In this document: positions 54,347-63,887 of the stretch, one piece after another
How positions within the stretch are numbered: position 1 is the first letter of the stretch
Layout: each line of letters begins with the position of its first letter
Source of the DNA: Leptospira koniambonensis
GTDB lineage: Bacteria > Spirochaetota > Leptospiria > Leptospirales > Leptospiraceae
Assembly: GCF_004769555.1 (NCBI RefSeq)
Contig: NZ_RQFY01000001.1
Span: 620,001-684,000, forward strand
DNA length: 64,000 bases
Direction of reading: 5' to 3'
The notes under the pieces: generated by a model
Databases searched by the model: none
What the model saw: only the letters and a program-made list of their open reading frames with translations
What the model was told of the DNA's origin: nothing
Program-made: the position numbers and the translations under genes

Positions 54347-54688
54347 TTATAAACCGAGTTCTTTAACTTTATTTAATGCTTGGACGCTATGAACTAGGCT
54401 TGCTCCTCCACGGATGGCTGCTCCAACATGGATTGCTTCCCAGATTTGTTCTTCGGTTACACCTTTTTCTACTGTGTCAGTAGTATAAGCGTCTATACAA
54501 TAAGGACATTGTACTACATGCGATACTGCAAGAGCGATCAATGATTTTTCCTTAGCAGATAAGGCTCCATCTGCAAAAACTGCTCCGTAATAATCGAAAA
54601 ACTTCTTTGCTAGATCTGGCTCGAATTCTCCGATATTTCCGAATTTTTTCAGATCTTCCGGTTTGTAATAAGTTGTTTCTTGAGCCAC
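54347..54688 (-). CDS. Carboxymuconolactone decarboxylase/AhpD-like protein, arsS partner
   Basis: This 113-residue protein has the AhpD motif: CPYCIDAYT with the CxxC redox pair and His at SHVVQC. Such proteins act as peroxidase-like redox proteins. Genes of this family are often fused or adjacent to arsS and are called arsenosugar biosynthesis-associated. It lies 14 nt upstream of the arsS-like gene, in the same operon. Confidence 0.85.
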   Translation of the reverse strand: MAQETTYYKPEDLKKFGNIGEFEPDLAKKFFDYYGAVFADGALSAKEKSLIALAVSHVVQCPYCIDAYTTDTVEKGVTEEQIWEAIHVGAAIRGGASLVHSVQALNKVKELGL

Positions 54689-54709
54689 GAAAGGCCTCCG
54701 TCGTTTGAT

Positions 54710-55195
54710 TTATTTTTTAATAGCGAACTGGATATTATTGCACTTCTCGCAAACTTCTTCCGGGATCCATCCCCATTGTATCAGAAATCCAAAAACAAAA
54801 CAACCGGCACAGAATCCCAAAATAGATTCTAAACTTGCAAAAAGTACAAGAACTCCAAGCACAAGTTGGAAGGCGAATATCTGTCCGAAAAACAGAAGAG
54901 CAAATGCTGTCCCGCTGAAGATGACTCCTACAAATTGTGCAAATCTTTTAGGAGGGCCTGCCACTGTTTTGGAGCCAAGACCGAGTAACGGTACAATCCC
55001 ATGTATCGCGAGTTTTGCAAATGGTGAAAACTTCGGTCCGTACAATACTCTGGCTGAAAATCCGTAGAAAAGTGCTCCCACCAACCAAAGCGATTGCGTA
55101 ATTATTGCGGCCAAACTTAAGATGACAACCAGGCCCGCAACGGTCCTTGCTGCATATTCATTGACAGTGTCTGGAAAATTACCGATTCGAATCAT
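54710..55195 (-). CDS. DUF4395 membrane protein
   Basis: This 161-residue protein has four hydrophobic helices and the DUF4395 pattern: NEYAARTVAGLVV, then ARVLYGPKFSPFAKLA. It ends EEVCEKCNNIQ with a CxxC pair that could bind metal or be redox-active. It lies 21 nt upstream of the AhpD-like gene and belongs to the arsS operon by position. DUF4395 has no known function. Confidence 0.8.
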   Translation of the reverse strand: MIRIGNFPDTVNEYAARTVAGLVVILSLAAIITQSLWLVGALFYGFSARVLYGPKFSPFAKLAIHGIVPLLGLGSKTVAGPPKRFAQFVGVIFSGTAFALLFFGQIFAFQLVLGVLVLFASLESILGFCAGCFVFGFLIQWGWIPEEVCEKCNNIQFAIKK

Positions 55196-55266
55196 TCTTT
55201 CTTGCCTAATGCCTTTTCGCCTAGTTAGACTAATCCTCTCGGAAATACAAGAATATTTTCGTTATA

Positions 55267-56649
55267 TTGGACAAAATGGTTAATATATTCATACGATACA
55301 CAAATAATTACCGGGGTTTTGTAGTAACTTCGACAGTTTTACTCCTCTGGGCCCTTCCCCTCGCCTTCTTCCCATTATTCTTCGGAAGAAGTGATATTTG
55401 GTTACTCTGCGGAGCATTCTTTCTTAGCCTAAGTGTCTATCTCATATTTCTAAAATTCTTTTCAGTAGGAAGAGAGAAGTTCGGCATCTGGGCGGGGATC
55501 TTACTTAGGATCTGGTTCTTATTCACTCCAGTATTTTTGTCGGAAGATACATTTCGTTTTTTATGGGACGGGCTTTTGGTCTCAGAAGGTTTATCACCTT
55601 ATTCTGAACTTCCAACACATATAAGTTTAGGATTTAATCAAAACTTGGAGAAGGAACTGATCTCCAAGATGAATTCTCCCAATTATTATTCAGTATATCC
55701 CCCTATATTACAATTTTTATTTATAATTCCTGTATTCTTCTTAAAAAAAGGAATTTCTGTCTTCTGGGCGATCTCCATCTGGAAAGGAATTTTAATTTTA
55801 TTTGAATTAGGAATTCTTTATATATTTTCAAAAAGAAAAAAAGAAGAAGGTTCCGGGAATTTTCTGAAATACTGGCTCCATCCTCTCGTCCTTTGGGAAG
55901 GAATTGGGAACGGTCATCCGGAGCCAATTCTATTCTTCTTTCTATTTTTAGGAATACTCTCTTGGGAAAAAGGAAAAGTCCTGAGAGGATCTATACTTTA
56001 CCTCGCTTCCATTCTAACAAAAATACTTCCTTTATTAGCACTCCCCTTTTTATTTTTTTATTGGTGTAGAAGGTCCACTACTCGTAATATTCTACTCTTC
56101 TTCGGCACTAGCTTTCTGATTTTCGGGTCTGCACTTATTTGGTTTTTATTTTCAGAAGCAGGAGAAAAAATTTTAGAAGAACATTGGAGAAAAGGAATAG
56201 GGGTATATTTTACATTATTCGAATTCCACGGAGGATTTTATTATCTTCTGAAAAACCTAATCAAGCTTACTTGGTATCCCTATTCCACAGGGATTCTATT
56301 AGCTATCTTAAGTATATTCACTATTTGTTTTTATTCTTTTAGAATTTCGAAAATCGAAACAGAAAATAAGACAGTTTTTCTTCTGACTGTATGGATCCAT
56401 TTATGTGGAATTTATTATTTGTTCTCTAGCACTGTTCATCCTTGGTATTTTCTTCCAATTTTAGCAGCTTCCGTTTTTACAAAAACGATTTGGCCCTTGG
56501 CCGCATCGGGTATTTGGATTTTATCTTATTCTACTTATTCTTCTGCTCCATTTTATGACAGGGATTGGGTCCTGGTCCTGGAATATTCGATTGTGCTCGG
56601 GGCTTTTCTCTTTGAAAATTTTCTCTTGCTTAAAGAAAGAAGGAGATGA
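55267..56649 (+). CDS. GT-C type membrane glycosyltransferase
   Basis: This 460-residue protein has about 11 to 13 membrane helices. The loop FLSEDTFRFLWDGLLVSEGLSPY matches the Asp-containing lumenal loop of mannosyltransferase-like GT-C enzymes (ED-x-R-x-WDG...PY), and the long stretch GKGISVFWAISIWKG precedes a second hydrophobic half. These transfer a sugar from a polyprenyl-phosphate carrier, outside the cytosol. The start could also be ATG 55276. It is divergent from the arsS operon. The acceptor is unknown. Confidence 0.72.
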   Translation: MDKMVNIFIRYTNNYRGFVVTSTVLLLWALPLAFFPLFFGRSDIWLLCGAFFLSLSVYLIFLKFFSVGREKFGIWAGILLRIWFLFTPVFLSEDTFRFLWDGLLVSEGLSPYSELPTHISLGFNQNLEKELISKMNSPNYYSVYPPILQFLFIIPVFFLKKGISVFWAISIWKGILILFELGILYIFSKRKKEEGSGNFLKYWLHPLVLWEGIGNGHPEPILFFFLFLGILSWEKGKVLRGSILYLASILTKILPLLALPFLFFYWCRRSTTRNILLFFGTSFLIFGSALIWFLFSEAGEKILEEHWRKGIGVYFTLFEFHGGFYYLLKNLIKLTWYPYSTGILLAILSIFTICFYSFRISKIETENKTVFLLTVWIHLCGIYYLFSSTVHPWYFLPILAASVFTKTIWPLAASGIWILSYSTYSSAPFYDRDWVLVLEYSIVLGAFLFENFLLLKERRR

Positions 56650-56687
56650 ACATACTTCGAAAATTCTCCCCTTCTTAGGAATCATTC

Positions 56688-57992
56688 ATGTTATCCAGAC
56701 ATTTCGAAACATTATCAAATACCTTGGAAAAAGAGATCCTTGCAAGTGAGCAGATCCGAAGTAAGATCCTTTTGGCAGCATTCGCATTTGCTGGAATTTC
56801 CTGGACTGTCCTTTTCTTATTCTTAAAAGAAGAATTCAATCAAAGTACTGGGATAGATTTTCCTTTCGAAGTATTAATTGGCGCACTTACATTTGGGACG
56901 GTTTACGAATTCGGATTTCTAAAATTACTGAACTATCTTAAAAAAAGAGAATTCAAACTTCCTCTTCTACCCAGATTCGGGAACGCGCTGATAGAAACCT
57001 CTCTACCGGGGATCATATTATTTATTTTGATCCAAAAACATTCCCATCCGGTTGTTCCTTCTAATTCTCCTATCTCGAATTTATATTTCATTTTTATAAT
57101 ACTTTCAGTATTGAGGATGGAGTTTGGGCTTTCTTTCTTTACTGGAGCGATAGCAGCGGCCCAATATTTGATCACTGGTTTATTTTTTGTTCCAGACTCT
57201 CCTTTAGATGGAGAATCTGCTTATAGCTTCTTCTATTCTAAAGTTCCTACATACATGCGTTCTGGATTATTTTTAGCTTCAGGGATCGTGGCAGGACTCG
57301 TGGGACTCCGACTTAAGAAAATCCTTAAAAACTCAATAGAACGTTTAGAAGAACGAAATGAAATTTTAGGAATGTTCGGACAATATGTTTCTCCTTCTGT
57401 AGTGGATAAACTGATGAGCCAAAAAGCAGACACCGCATCCGAAAACAAAGATGTATGTGTAATGTTTTTGGATATCCGCAATTTTACAAAATTTTCAGAA
57501 GATAAAAGCCCTTCTGAAGTAATCTCTTACTTGAATACCCTATTCGAAGATATGATAGAGATCGTAAATAAACATAATGGTATCATAAATAAGTTTTTGG
57601 GAGATGGGTTTATGGCAGTATTTGGCGCCCCACTTTCAGATAATGGAAAAGATGCAAAGAATGCAGTTTCTGCCGCGCTGGAAATTCAGAAAAAAGTAAT
57701 GGAGATGAATGTCTCCGGTAAGATCCCTGAAACTAAAATTGGTATAGGTTTACATTTTGGAGAAGCAATGACAGGAAGTGTAGGTTCTTCTCAAAGAAAA
57801 GAATACACGATCATCGGTGATACAGTCAATCTTGCCTCCAGAGTGGAACAATTGAATAAAGACTTCGGAAGTGAAATTTTAGCTACAGATACAGTTTACG
57901 AACATGTAAAACATTTCTTAGAAGCAGAGTCACTTCCCCCAGTAAAAGTAAAAGGAAGAGAAAAAGAAGTTCTTATCTATAAATTAACCTAA
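56688..57992 (+). CDS. Membrane adenylate/guanylate cyclase (class III)
   Basis: This 434-residue protein has an N-terminal six-helix membrane domain (about 25-210), a coiled-coil-like linker and a class III catalytic domain (about 250-430) with metal-binding Asp262 and Asp306, Lys302 and the DTVNLASRVEQL transition-state segment. It would make cAMP from ATP. It lies about 40 bp after the GT-C gene, and its stop overlaps the next gene's ATG (TAATG). Confidence 0.88.
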   Translation: MLSRHFETLSNTLEKEILASEQIRSKILLAAFAFAGISWTVLFLFLKEEFNQSTGIDFPFEVLIGALTFGTVYEFGFLKLLNYLKKREFKLPLLPRFGNALIETSLPGIILFILIQKHSHPVVPSNSPISNLYFIFIILSVLRMEFGLSFFTGAIAAAQYLITGLFFVPDSPLDGESAYSFFYSKVPTYMRSGLFLASGIVAGLVGLRLKKILKNSIERLEERNEILGMFGQYVSPSVVDKLMSQKADTASENKDVCVMFLDIRNFTKFSEDKSPSEVISYLNTLFEDMIEIVNKHNGIINKFLGDGFMAVFGAPLSDNGKDAKNAVSAALEIQKKVMEMNVSGKIPETKIGIGLHFGEAMTGSVGSSQRKEYTIIGDTVNLASRVEQLNKDFGSEILATDTVYEHVKHFLEAESLPPVKVKGREKEVLIYKLT

Positions 57993-58720
57993 TGCAAACT
58001 TCAGAATCACATTACAAAAACTTTTTAGCCGAAAAATATTCCTGGATGTTGGGAGATCTTTCTTCCAAGGAAAAGGAACAATTGGATGTATTCAGATCTT
58101 TTGAGATTTCTCCCAAAAGAAATGGAGTCGCCTGGGATTTAGGAGCAGGAAGCGGAATACAATCCATTCCTTTAGAAGAATTAGGATTTCAAGTTTTAGC
58201 GATAGACTTTAGCGATAAATTATTATCTGAGATCAAACTTAGAAAACCGGACACAAAGATTAGGACAAAAGTCGCTGATATCAGATCCAGAGACTTATAC
58301 CAAGGAGTTTCTCCGGAAGTCCTTTTATGTATGGGAGATACGATCACTCATCTGGAATCAGAAAAAGATTGGGATACTACAGTAAGTCTTTGGTCTAGTT
58401 TTCTTTCTACTGGAAGTAAATTAATTTTAGGTTATAGAGATCTAAGTTATGGAAAGCCTGGAGACAAAAGTATTTTTGTAGTCCGTTCAGAAGAATCTCA
58501 AATTTTCACCTGCCAATTACAATTCGCTCAGGATAAAGTTGATATTACAGATATATTTCATGAGAAAACTGGTAAAGGTTGGGCTGTTTCTTCCAGTTCG
58601 TATAACAAACTTATACTTCCAATTGATGATCTGATCAAAACTATATCTCAGAAAAATTTCGAACTGAAAAGAAAGGATGAGAAAAACGGGATGAAGTTTT
58701 TACTTTTCGAAAAGCTTTGA
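57992..58720 (+). CDS. Class I SAM methyltransferase
   Basis: This 242-residue protein has the SAM motif AWDLGAGSGIQSIPL (near residue 47), post-I AIDFS and the acidic loop TKVADIRS. It starts within the cyclase stop codon (TAATG), so the two are translationally coupled, but no shared function is obvious. The substrate is unknown. Confidence 0.85.
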   Translation: MQTSESHYKNFLAEKYSWMLGDLSSKEKEQLDVFRSFEISPKRNGVAWDLGAGSGIQSIPLEELGFQVLAIDFSDKLLSEIKLRKPDTKIRTKVADIRSRDLYQGVSPEVLLCMGDTITHLESEKDWDTTVSLWSSFLSTGSKLILGYRDLSYGKPGDKSIFVVRSEESQIFTCQLQFAQDKVDITDIFHEKTGKGWAVSSSSYNKLILPIDDLIKTISQKNFELKRKDEKNGMKFLLFEKL

Positions 58721-58846
58721 TTAGACCCTTCACATTCAGATCCGTTCCTTTTTAGAGTTATATTTAAGAGATCCTTTTTCCCAAAAACCATTCGACAAGT
58801 CCGGACTGACTGGGAATTTGTACGTATCCTTGCCCGGGACCCTTCC

Positions 58847-61800
58847 ATGATAGATAAACTGATACGTCTCTCCATTAAGAACAGGATTTTTGTCCTGATA
58901 CTCACTGCAGGAATAACCATAATAGGTTTTTATAACGCGTATCAACTTTCAATCGATGCGATCCCAGATATCACAAATGTTCAGGTTTCCGTGGTTACTC
59001 AATCTCCGGGCCTTTCTCCTGTAGAGGTTGAACAGTTTATAACATATCCGATCGAGATGGAACTTACCGGAATTCCGAACGTGACAGAGATACGTTCTAT
59101 CTCCAGAACAGGAGTGAGTAGTGTTACAGTTGTCTTTAAGGATGGAACAGATATTTATTTCGCAAGGCAGCTAATCAACGAAAGGTTGAGAGCGGCTGAG
59201 GCAGTGATCCCTAAAGGTTATGGAAGTCCTGAACTTTCTCCTATTGCAACAGGTCTTGGAGATATTTACGAATTCGTCCTAACAAGCGATCGCCATACTC
59301 CAGAAGAACTCAGAACTTATATGGAATGGGAACTTGCAAGAGAGATCAAATCTACGGAAGGCATTATCGACGTAAATATAGTTGGCGGGGAAGCAAGACA
59401 ATACCAGATAAAGATAGATCCCCAAAGATTAGCAGTCCATAATATTACATTATCACAACTTTGCGAAAAATTGGAAACAGCCAACCAAAACACCGGAGGA
59501 GGTTATATTTCCAAAGGTGCGGAACAGATCGTAATCCGCGGAGAAAGCCAGTTCAAAACGGTGGATGAGATCCGTAACGTTGCAGTCCAAACAGAAAGAG
59601 ACGGAGTTCCTCTACTGCTTGGACAGATCGCTACTGTGGAAACAGGCCCAGCACTTCGTTTCGGACTTATGACCAAGGATGCTAAGGGAGAAGTTGTTGG
59701 AGCCACAGCAATGATGCTCATGGGCCAAAACTCCTTGGAAGTAGTAAAACGGGTAAAGGAAAAGATAGAAGTATTAAGATCCAGACTTCCGGAAGGAATG
59801 AAGATCGTAACATTCTACGATCGTTCCGAATTTATCGGAAGAACATTAGGCACAATTTTCACAAATCTTGCAGAAGCAGCAGTACTTGTAATCATCGTTT
59901 TAATTTTTGCACTCGGAACAGTAAAAGGTGCGCTACTAGTAAGTTTATCTATCCCGATCCCAATGCTTGCCGCTACAATATTCATGAGAATGTTTGGTAT
60001 CGTTGGTAACTTGATGTCTTTAGGAGCTCTAGACTTCGGGCTCTTAGTGGATGGAACCATCGTGATGTTGGAATCGGTTCTTCACGGTTTTATCTTAAAA
60101 CAAGCATTCTATGAACAACAGAATTCTCAAGAAGATAGAAAGTTAGCAGCAGAACAGATCATCACAGATTCATGCGTGAGAGTAGGAAGGGCTGCTGCTT
60201 TCTCCGTTGGAATTATCTTATTGGTATACTTACCCCTCATGACATTAGAGGGTGTAGAAGGTAGAATGTTCAAACCAATGGCGATGACAGTTGTAATCTC
60301 CTTGGGTATGGCGCTTTTATTCTCTTTGACCACCTTTCCTGCAGCAGCAAGCATTCTATTTCAAAAACCAATCTTCCACCATAGCAAGTTTTGGGAAAGA
60401 GCAGAAGAATTGTATCTGCAACTTCTCGACTTTGGTATGGCCAACAAAAAATTATTCTTAAGAGCCGGCTTAGGAGTATTTGCAGTTTCCTTAATATTGG
60501 GATCTACTTTAGGGTCAGAGTTCCTTCCACGTATCGACGAGGGAGAATTTGCAATAGATATCAAAAGACTTCCATCTACTTCTATCAATTATTCCAGAGA
60601 TACAAATATGGAAATGGAGAAAGTGATCGCACAATTCCCTGAAGTAACAAGCATAGTCAGCAAGATGGGTAGAGGTGAATCTGCAGCGGAACCTATCGGA
60701 ACGGAAGAAGGTGAATCCACCGTAAAATTGATCCCACCGAAAGAATGGACGAGCGCATCTTCTAGAGACGAACTTATGGATAAAATGAAGGACGCGATCT
60801 TAAAATCAGTTCCTTCCAGTACGATCTCGCTTTCTCAGCCGATTGAAAACAGGGTGAATGCACTTCTCTCCGGATCCAAAGCAGACGTTGTAATTAAAAT
60901 TTATGGAGATGATCTCCAGACCTTAAAAGATACTGCGGCAAAATTCGCAGATAAGATCAAAAAGGTTCCCGGCGCCGCTGACTTAAGAGTGCAAAGAGTT
61001 CTCGGACTTCCCTTAATTCAGATCAAAGCAGATAGACAAAAGATGGCGCGTTACGGTGTCGCCGCAGAAGAAATTTTGACCACCGTTGAATCATTACGTA
61101 TCGGACGAAAAGCAGGAAAGGTATTCGAAGGATTCAAACGATTCGACTTAGTAGTTCGTCTTCAGTTGGATGTTTCAGATCTGGACAAATTAGAAAATAT
61201 TCCAGTCATGACTTCTACAGGAGTTACAGTTCCTCTTGGGCAAGTAGCAACGATAGAATTTGTAGAAGGTCCTGCCGCAATTTACAGAGAATCCTTAAAA
61301 CGTAGGATCATGGTAGAAGCAAACGTTCGAGGAAGAGACTTAGTAGGTTTCGTGAACGATGCTCAGAAGGCCACTGCAGACATCGAAAAGAATCTACCAG
61401 AAGGTTATCGAACGGACTGGGGCGGCCAATTCGAGAACTTCCAACGAGCAAAAAATAGATTGATGCTCGTGGTGCCAATTGCACTCGGGATCATCTTCGT
61501 GATGTTAATCGCTGCATTCGGAAACATATATTATGCGGCGGGAGTATTCATTGTAGTACCACTCGCAGTTGCTGGAGGGATCATAGGACTTGTTCTTAGA
61601 GGACTTCCTTTTAGTATTCCTGCTGGCGTTGGATTTATCGCGGTAAGTGGTATCGCAGTATTGAACGGGGTTGTATACGCTTCCACCCTTAAAGAAGAAT
61701 TAGAAAAAGGGATTACAATCTCGAAAGCAGTCTTGTCCGCCGGACTTCATTCACTTCGTCCTGTAATGACAACTGAGATCATTGCAGCAGTTGGATTTAT

Positions 61801-62134
61801 CCCGATGGCAATCTCAACGATGGCTGGAGCTGAAGTACAAAGACCATTAGCAACTGTGGTGATCTTTGGAGTAATCGTTGCGACTATTCTATCTCGTGTA
61901 CTTCTTCCTATCGTGATGGAATTCCTACTGAATATTTACCAAGACCAAGAAAGAAGAAAAGAAGCTCGTAAAAGAAAATTAGAGTCCGAATTCCAAGCAT
62001 CCAGAGCACAAGAAAGACTTCCGGAAACTCTAGAAGAAGTTTCCTGGGACTCAGAAGAGATCCAAGAAGGACCGGAAGAAATAGTACGTTCTAAATCTAA
62101 ACGCTCCAAGAACGGATTGAAAAAGAAAAAGTAA
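58847..62134 (+). CDS. RND efflux pump, CzcA/CusA type
   Basis: This 1095-residue protein has 12 membrane helices in two halves with large periplasmic loops. The N-terminus [22 protein letters not shown] and the [15 protein letters not shown] segment near residue 396 are classic for the heavy-metal efflux (HME-RND) branch. It moves metal ions or other solutes out of the periplasm, driven by protons. The C-terminal tail of about 60 residues is Lys/Glu-rich. No membrane-fusion (CusB) or outer-membrane (CusC) gene lies beside it, so it must use partners encoded elsewhere. Confidence 0.9.
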   Translation: MIDKLIRLSIKNRIFVLILTAGITIIGFYNAYQLSIDAIPDITNVQVSVVTQSPGLSPVEVEQFITYPIEMELTGIPNVTEIRSISRTGVSSVTVVFKDGTDIYFARQLINERLRAAEAVIPKGYGSPELSPIATGLGDIYEFVLTSDRHTPEELRTYMEWELAREIKSTEGIIDVNIVGGEARQYQIKIDPQRLAVHNITLSQLCEKLETANQNTGGGYISKGAEQIVIRGESQFKTVDEIRNVAVQTERDGVPLLLGQIATVETGPALRFGLMTKDAKGEVVGATAMMLMGQNSLEVVKRVKEKIEVLRSRLPEGMKIVTFYDRSEFIGRTLGTIFTNLAEAAVLVIIVLIFALGTVKGALLVSLSIPIPMLAATIFMRMFGIVGNLMSLGALDFGLLVDGTIVMLESVLHGFILKQAFYEQQNSQEDRKLAAEQIITDSCVRVGRAAAFSVGIILLVYLPLMTLEGVEGRMFKPMAMTVVISLGMALLFSLTTFPAAASILFQKPIFHHSKFWERAEELYLQLLDFGMANKKLFLRAGLGVFAVSLILGSTLGSEFLPRIDEGEFAIDIKRLPSTSINYSRDTNMEMEKVIAQFPEVTSIVSKMGRGESAAEPIGTEEGESTVKLIPPKEWTSASSRDELMDKMKDAILKSVPSSTISLSQPIENRVNALLSGSKADVVIKIYGDDLQTLKDTAAKFADKIKKVPGAADLRVQRVLGLPLIQIKADRQKMARYGVAAEEILTTVESLRIGRKAGKVFEGFKRFDLVVRLQLDVSDLDKLENIPVMTSTGVTVPLGQVATIEFVEGPAAIYRESLKRRIMVEANVRGRDLVGFVNDAQKATADIEKNLPEGYRTDWGGQFENFQRAKNRLMLVVPIALGIIFVMLIAAFGNIYYAAGVFIVVPLAVAGGIIGLVLRGLPFSIPAGVGFIAVSGIAVLNGVVYASTLKEELEKGITISKAVLSAGLHSLRPVMTTEIIAAVGFIPMAISTMAGAEVQRPLATVVIFGVIVATILSRVLLPIVMEFLLNIYQDQERRKEARKRKLESEFQASRAQERLPETLEEVSWDSEEIQEGPEEIVRSKSKRSKNGLKKKK

Positions 62135-62143
62135 GGGGGCGGC

Positions 62144-62743
62144 TTACTTTTTACTCTTCAATCCGGATAGGATCGCATTCACGACGGATCGTAGAAATTC
62201 GATCCGATCTTCTTCTATATTATCAAATACTAGGCGAGGATGATGGAAGGCAGCAGTTCCTTCAAAAATGATCCGAGCACCCTCTTTAGACGTATTACAA
62301 AAAAATAATCCTTTTTGGATCCCCTCTTGGACCATAGCTTCTAATTGTTCGTACATTGTCTGGATATGTTTTTTAACAAATGGTCTTGTTTTCTCTGCGG
62401 AATTATTGAATGCAGTATAAATCCTAGGATCTGATTGGACCTTCTCTCTTTTCATCATATGGAGAGTCATGAGCCACTCTAAAATTCTTTCTTCTAATGG
62501 ATTTGTTTTTGCAGAAACTTCAGCGAGAGCTAGATCAATTCGATCCAGCCATCTTTTGGAAATAGAATCGAGTAATGCTTCTTTGTCTGCGAAATGTTTA
62601 TATAATGCGGCGTGGCTTAGGTTTAGATTCCTAGCCACGTCTGTAAGTTTCAAACGCTCGACACCGTTTCTTCTGATCTCAATCTCTGCGGCATCGAGCA
62701 CTTTTTCTTGTAATTCTTCTGGCTTTAAACCTGTTTTAGGCAT
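62144..62743 (-). CDS. TetR family regulator
   Basis: This 199-residue protein has a TetR helix-turn-helix (about 10-55, LTDVARNLNLSHAALYKHFADKEAL, in part) and a helical ligand-binding region. It starts 3 nt after the aldo/keto reductase stop, so the two share a transcript. It is convergent with the RND gene. The palindrome upstream of the reductase (63750-63786) may be its operator. Confidence 0.88.
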   Translation of the reverse strand: MPKTGLKPEELQEKVLDAAEIEIRRNGVERLKLTDVARNLNLSHAALYKHFADKEALLDSISKRWLDRIDLALAEVSAKTNPLEERILEWLMTLHMMKREKVQSDPRIYTAFNNSAEKTRPFVKKHIQTMYEQLEAMVQEGIQKGLFFCNTSKEGARIIFEGTAAFHHPRLVFDNIEEDRIEFLRSVVNAILSGLKSKK

Positions 62744-62746
62744 CTC

Positions 62747-63736
62747 TCATTTAACGACGAGCTGCATCGAATGAGAAGGATATCTATCTCCTTGGAAGGC
62801 GCCTTCCGGAAAAGTATCATCCAGGGTTTTCACTTCTTCCGGAGTCAATTGAACCGAAAGAGCTTCTAAATTTTCCCTAAGACTTTCTCTTCTTGTGGAA
62901 CCGATTAAAGGAAAAATATCTTCTCCCTTATGAAGCACCCAAGCGATAGCAAGTTGAGCAGTAGTACAACCCTTCTTCTTTGCAAGCTCTTGAAGCAGAC
63001 TCACACGCTCCAAATTCGCTTCAAGGTTTTTTCCCTGGAAACGAGGAGAAATGGATCTAAAATCAGAAACTCCCAAAGAGCTTTCTATCTTTCCTGTAAG
63101 AAGTCCTCTTCCCACAATTCCGTACGGAACGATTGCGATTCCAAGTTCTCTCGCGGTTTCTAGGAGTTCCCTCTCTATCACACGAGTTGCTAAAGAATAT
63201 TCAATTTCCAAAGCTGTGACCGGATGAACCTTATGAGCCCTTCTTAAATTTTCGGGAGAAGCTTCCGAAAGTCCGAGATAACGCACATATCCTTCCTTGA
63301 TCAGATCTGCAATTGCACCAACAGTATCCTCGATTGGAACTTCTGGATCGACCCTGGAAGCTTGGTAAATATCGATCACATCTACTCCAAGTCTAGTAAG
63401 AGAATGTGCCGCAAAGTTTTTCACAGAGTTCGGTCTAAAATCATATCCGATGAATGCACCATTTGGATTGCGAAGTCCACCGAACTTCACACTGATCACT
63501 GGTTTGTCTTTTCTACCCTTAAGCGCCTCAGAGATCAGAAGTTCGTTATGACCAATCCCATAGAAGTCACCGGTATTCAGAAAATTGATCCCTGAATCCA
63601 AGGCCTCATGGATGGTCGCTATGGATTCTGCCCTATTTCTAGTCTCTTTTGTGCCGTAAAAGTCCGACATCCCCATACAACCCAAGCCGACTTGCGAAAT
63701 CTCTGGGCCGTTTTTGCCTAATTTTCTCAGTTTCAT
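62747..63736 (-). CDS. Aldo/keto reductase
   Basis: This 329-residue TIM-barrel protein has the AKR motifs GLGCMGMSDFYG, the catalytic NTGDFYG region with the Asp and Tyr, and a Lys in ISVKFG. The position where most AKRs have His (YYQHRVDP) reads YQASRVDP, so the usual active-site His is not conserved, as in some AKR subgroups. It would reduce carbonyl compounds with NADPH. It is the first gene of an operon with TetR. Confidence 0.87.
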   Translation of the reverse strand: MKLRKLGKNGPEISQVGLGCMGMSDFYGTKETRNRAESIATIHEALDSGINFLNTGDFYGIGHNELLISEALKGRKDKPVISVKFGGLRNPNGAFIGYDFRPNSVKNFAAHSLTRLGVDVIDIYQASRVDPEVPIEDTVGAIADLIKEGYVRYLGLSEASPENLRRAHKVHPVTALEIEYSLATRVIERELLETARELGIAIVPYGIVGRGLLTGKIESSLGVSDFRSISPRFQGKNLEANLERVSLLQELAKKKGCTTAQLAIAWVLHKGEDIFPLIGSTRRESLRENLEALSVQLTPEEVKTLDDTFPEGAFQGDRYPSHSMQLVVK

Positions 63737-63749
63737 TTGAAACCTCCAT

Positions 63750-63786
63750 TTAGTTACAATTTACATTTTTTATAATTTGTAACTAA
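63750..63786. promoter_or_regulatory. Inverted repeat upstream of the aldo/keto reductase
   Basis: TTAGTTACAA (63750-63759) and TTGTAACTAA (63777-63786) are perfect inverted copies 17 bp apart, upstream of the AKR-TetR operon. They are a candidate operator for its TetR. Confidence 0.55.
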
Positions 63787-63812
63787 ATTCAAGCATTTTT
63801 CCAAAAGGTTTT

Positions 63813-63828
63813 TGTGGGAGTTCCAACA
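63813..63828 (+). repeat. TGTGGGAGTTCCAACA motif
   Basis: This copy of the near-palindromic GGAGTTCC family lies between the AKR and thyX genes, about 60 bp before thyX. Confidence 0.4.
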
Positions 63829-63887
63829 TTTCTTGCTTTTCGCTTTCCGACATAATACCATTCTAGCGTTCCGGAGTAGCAGATCCC

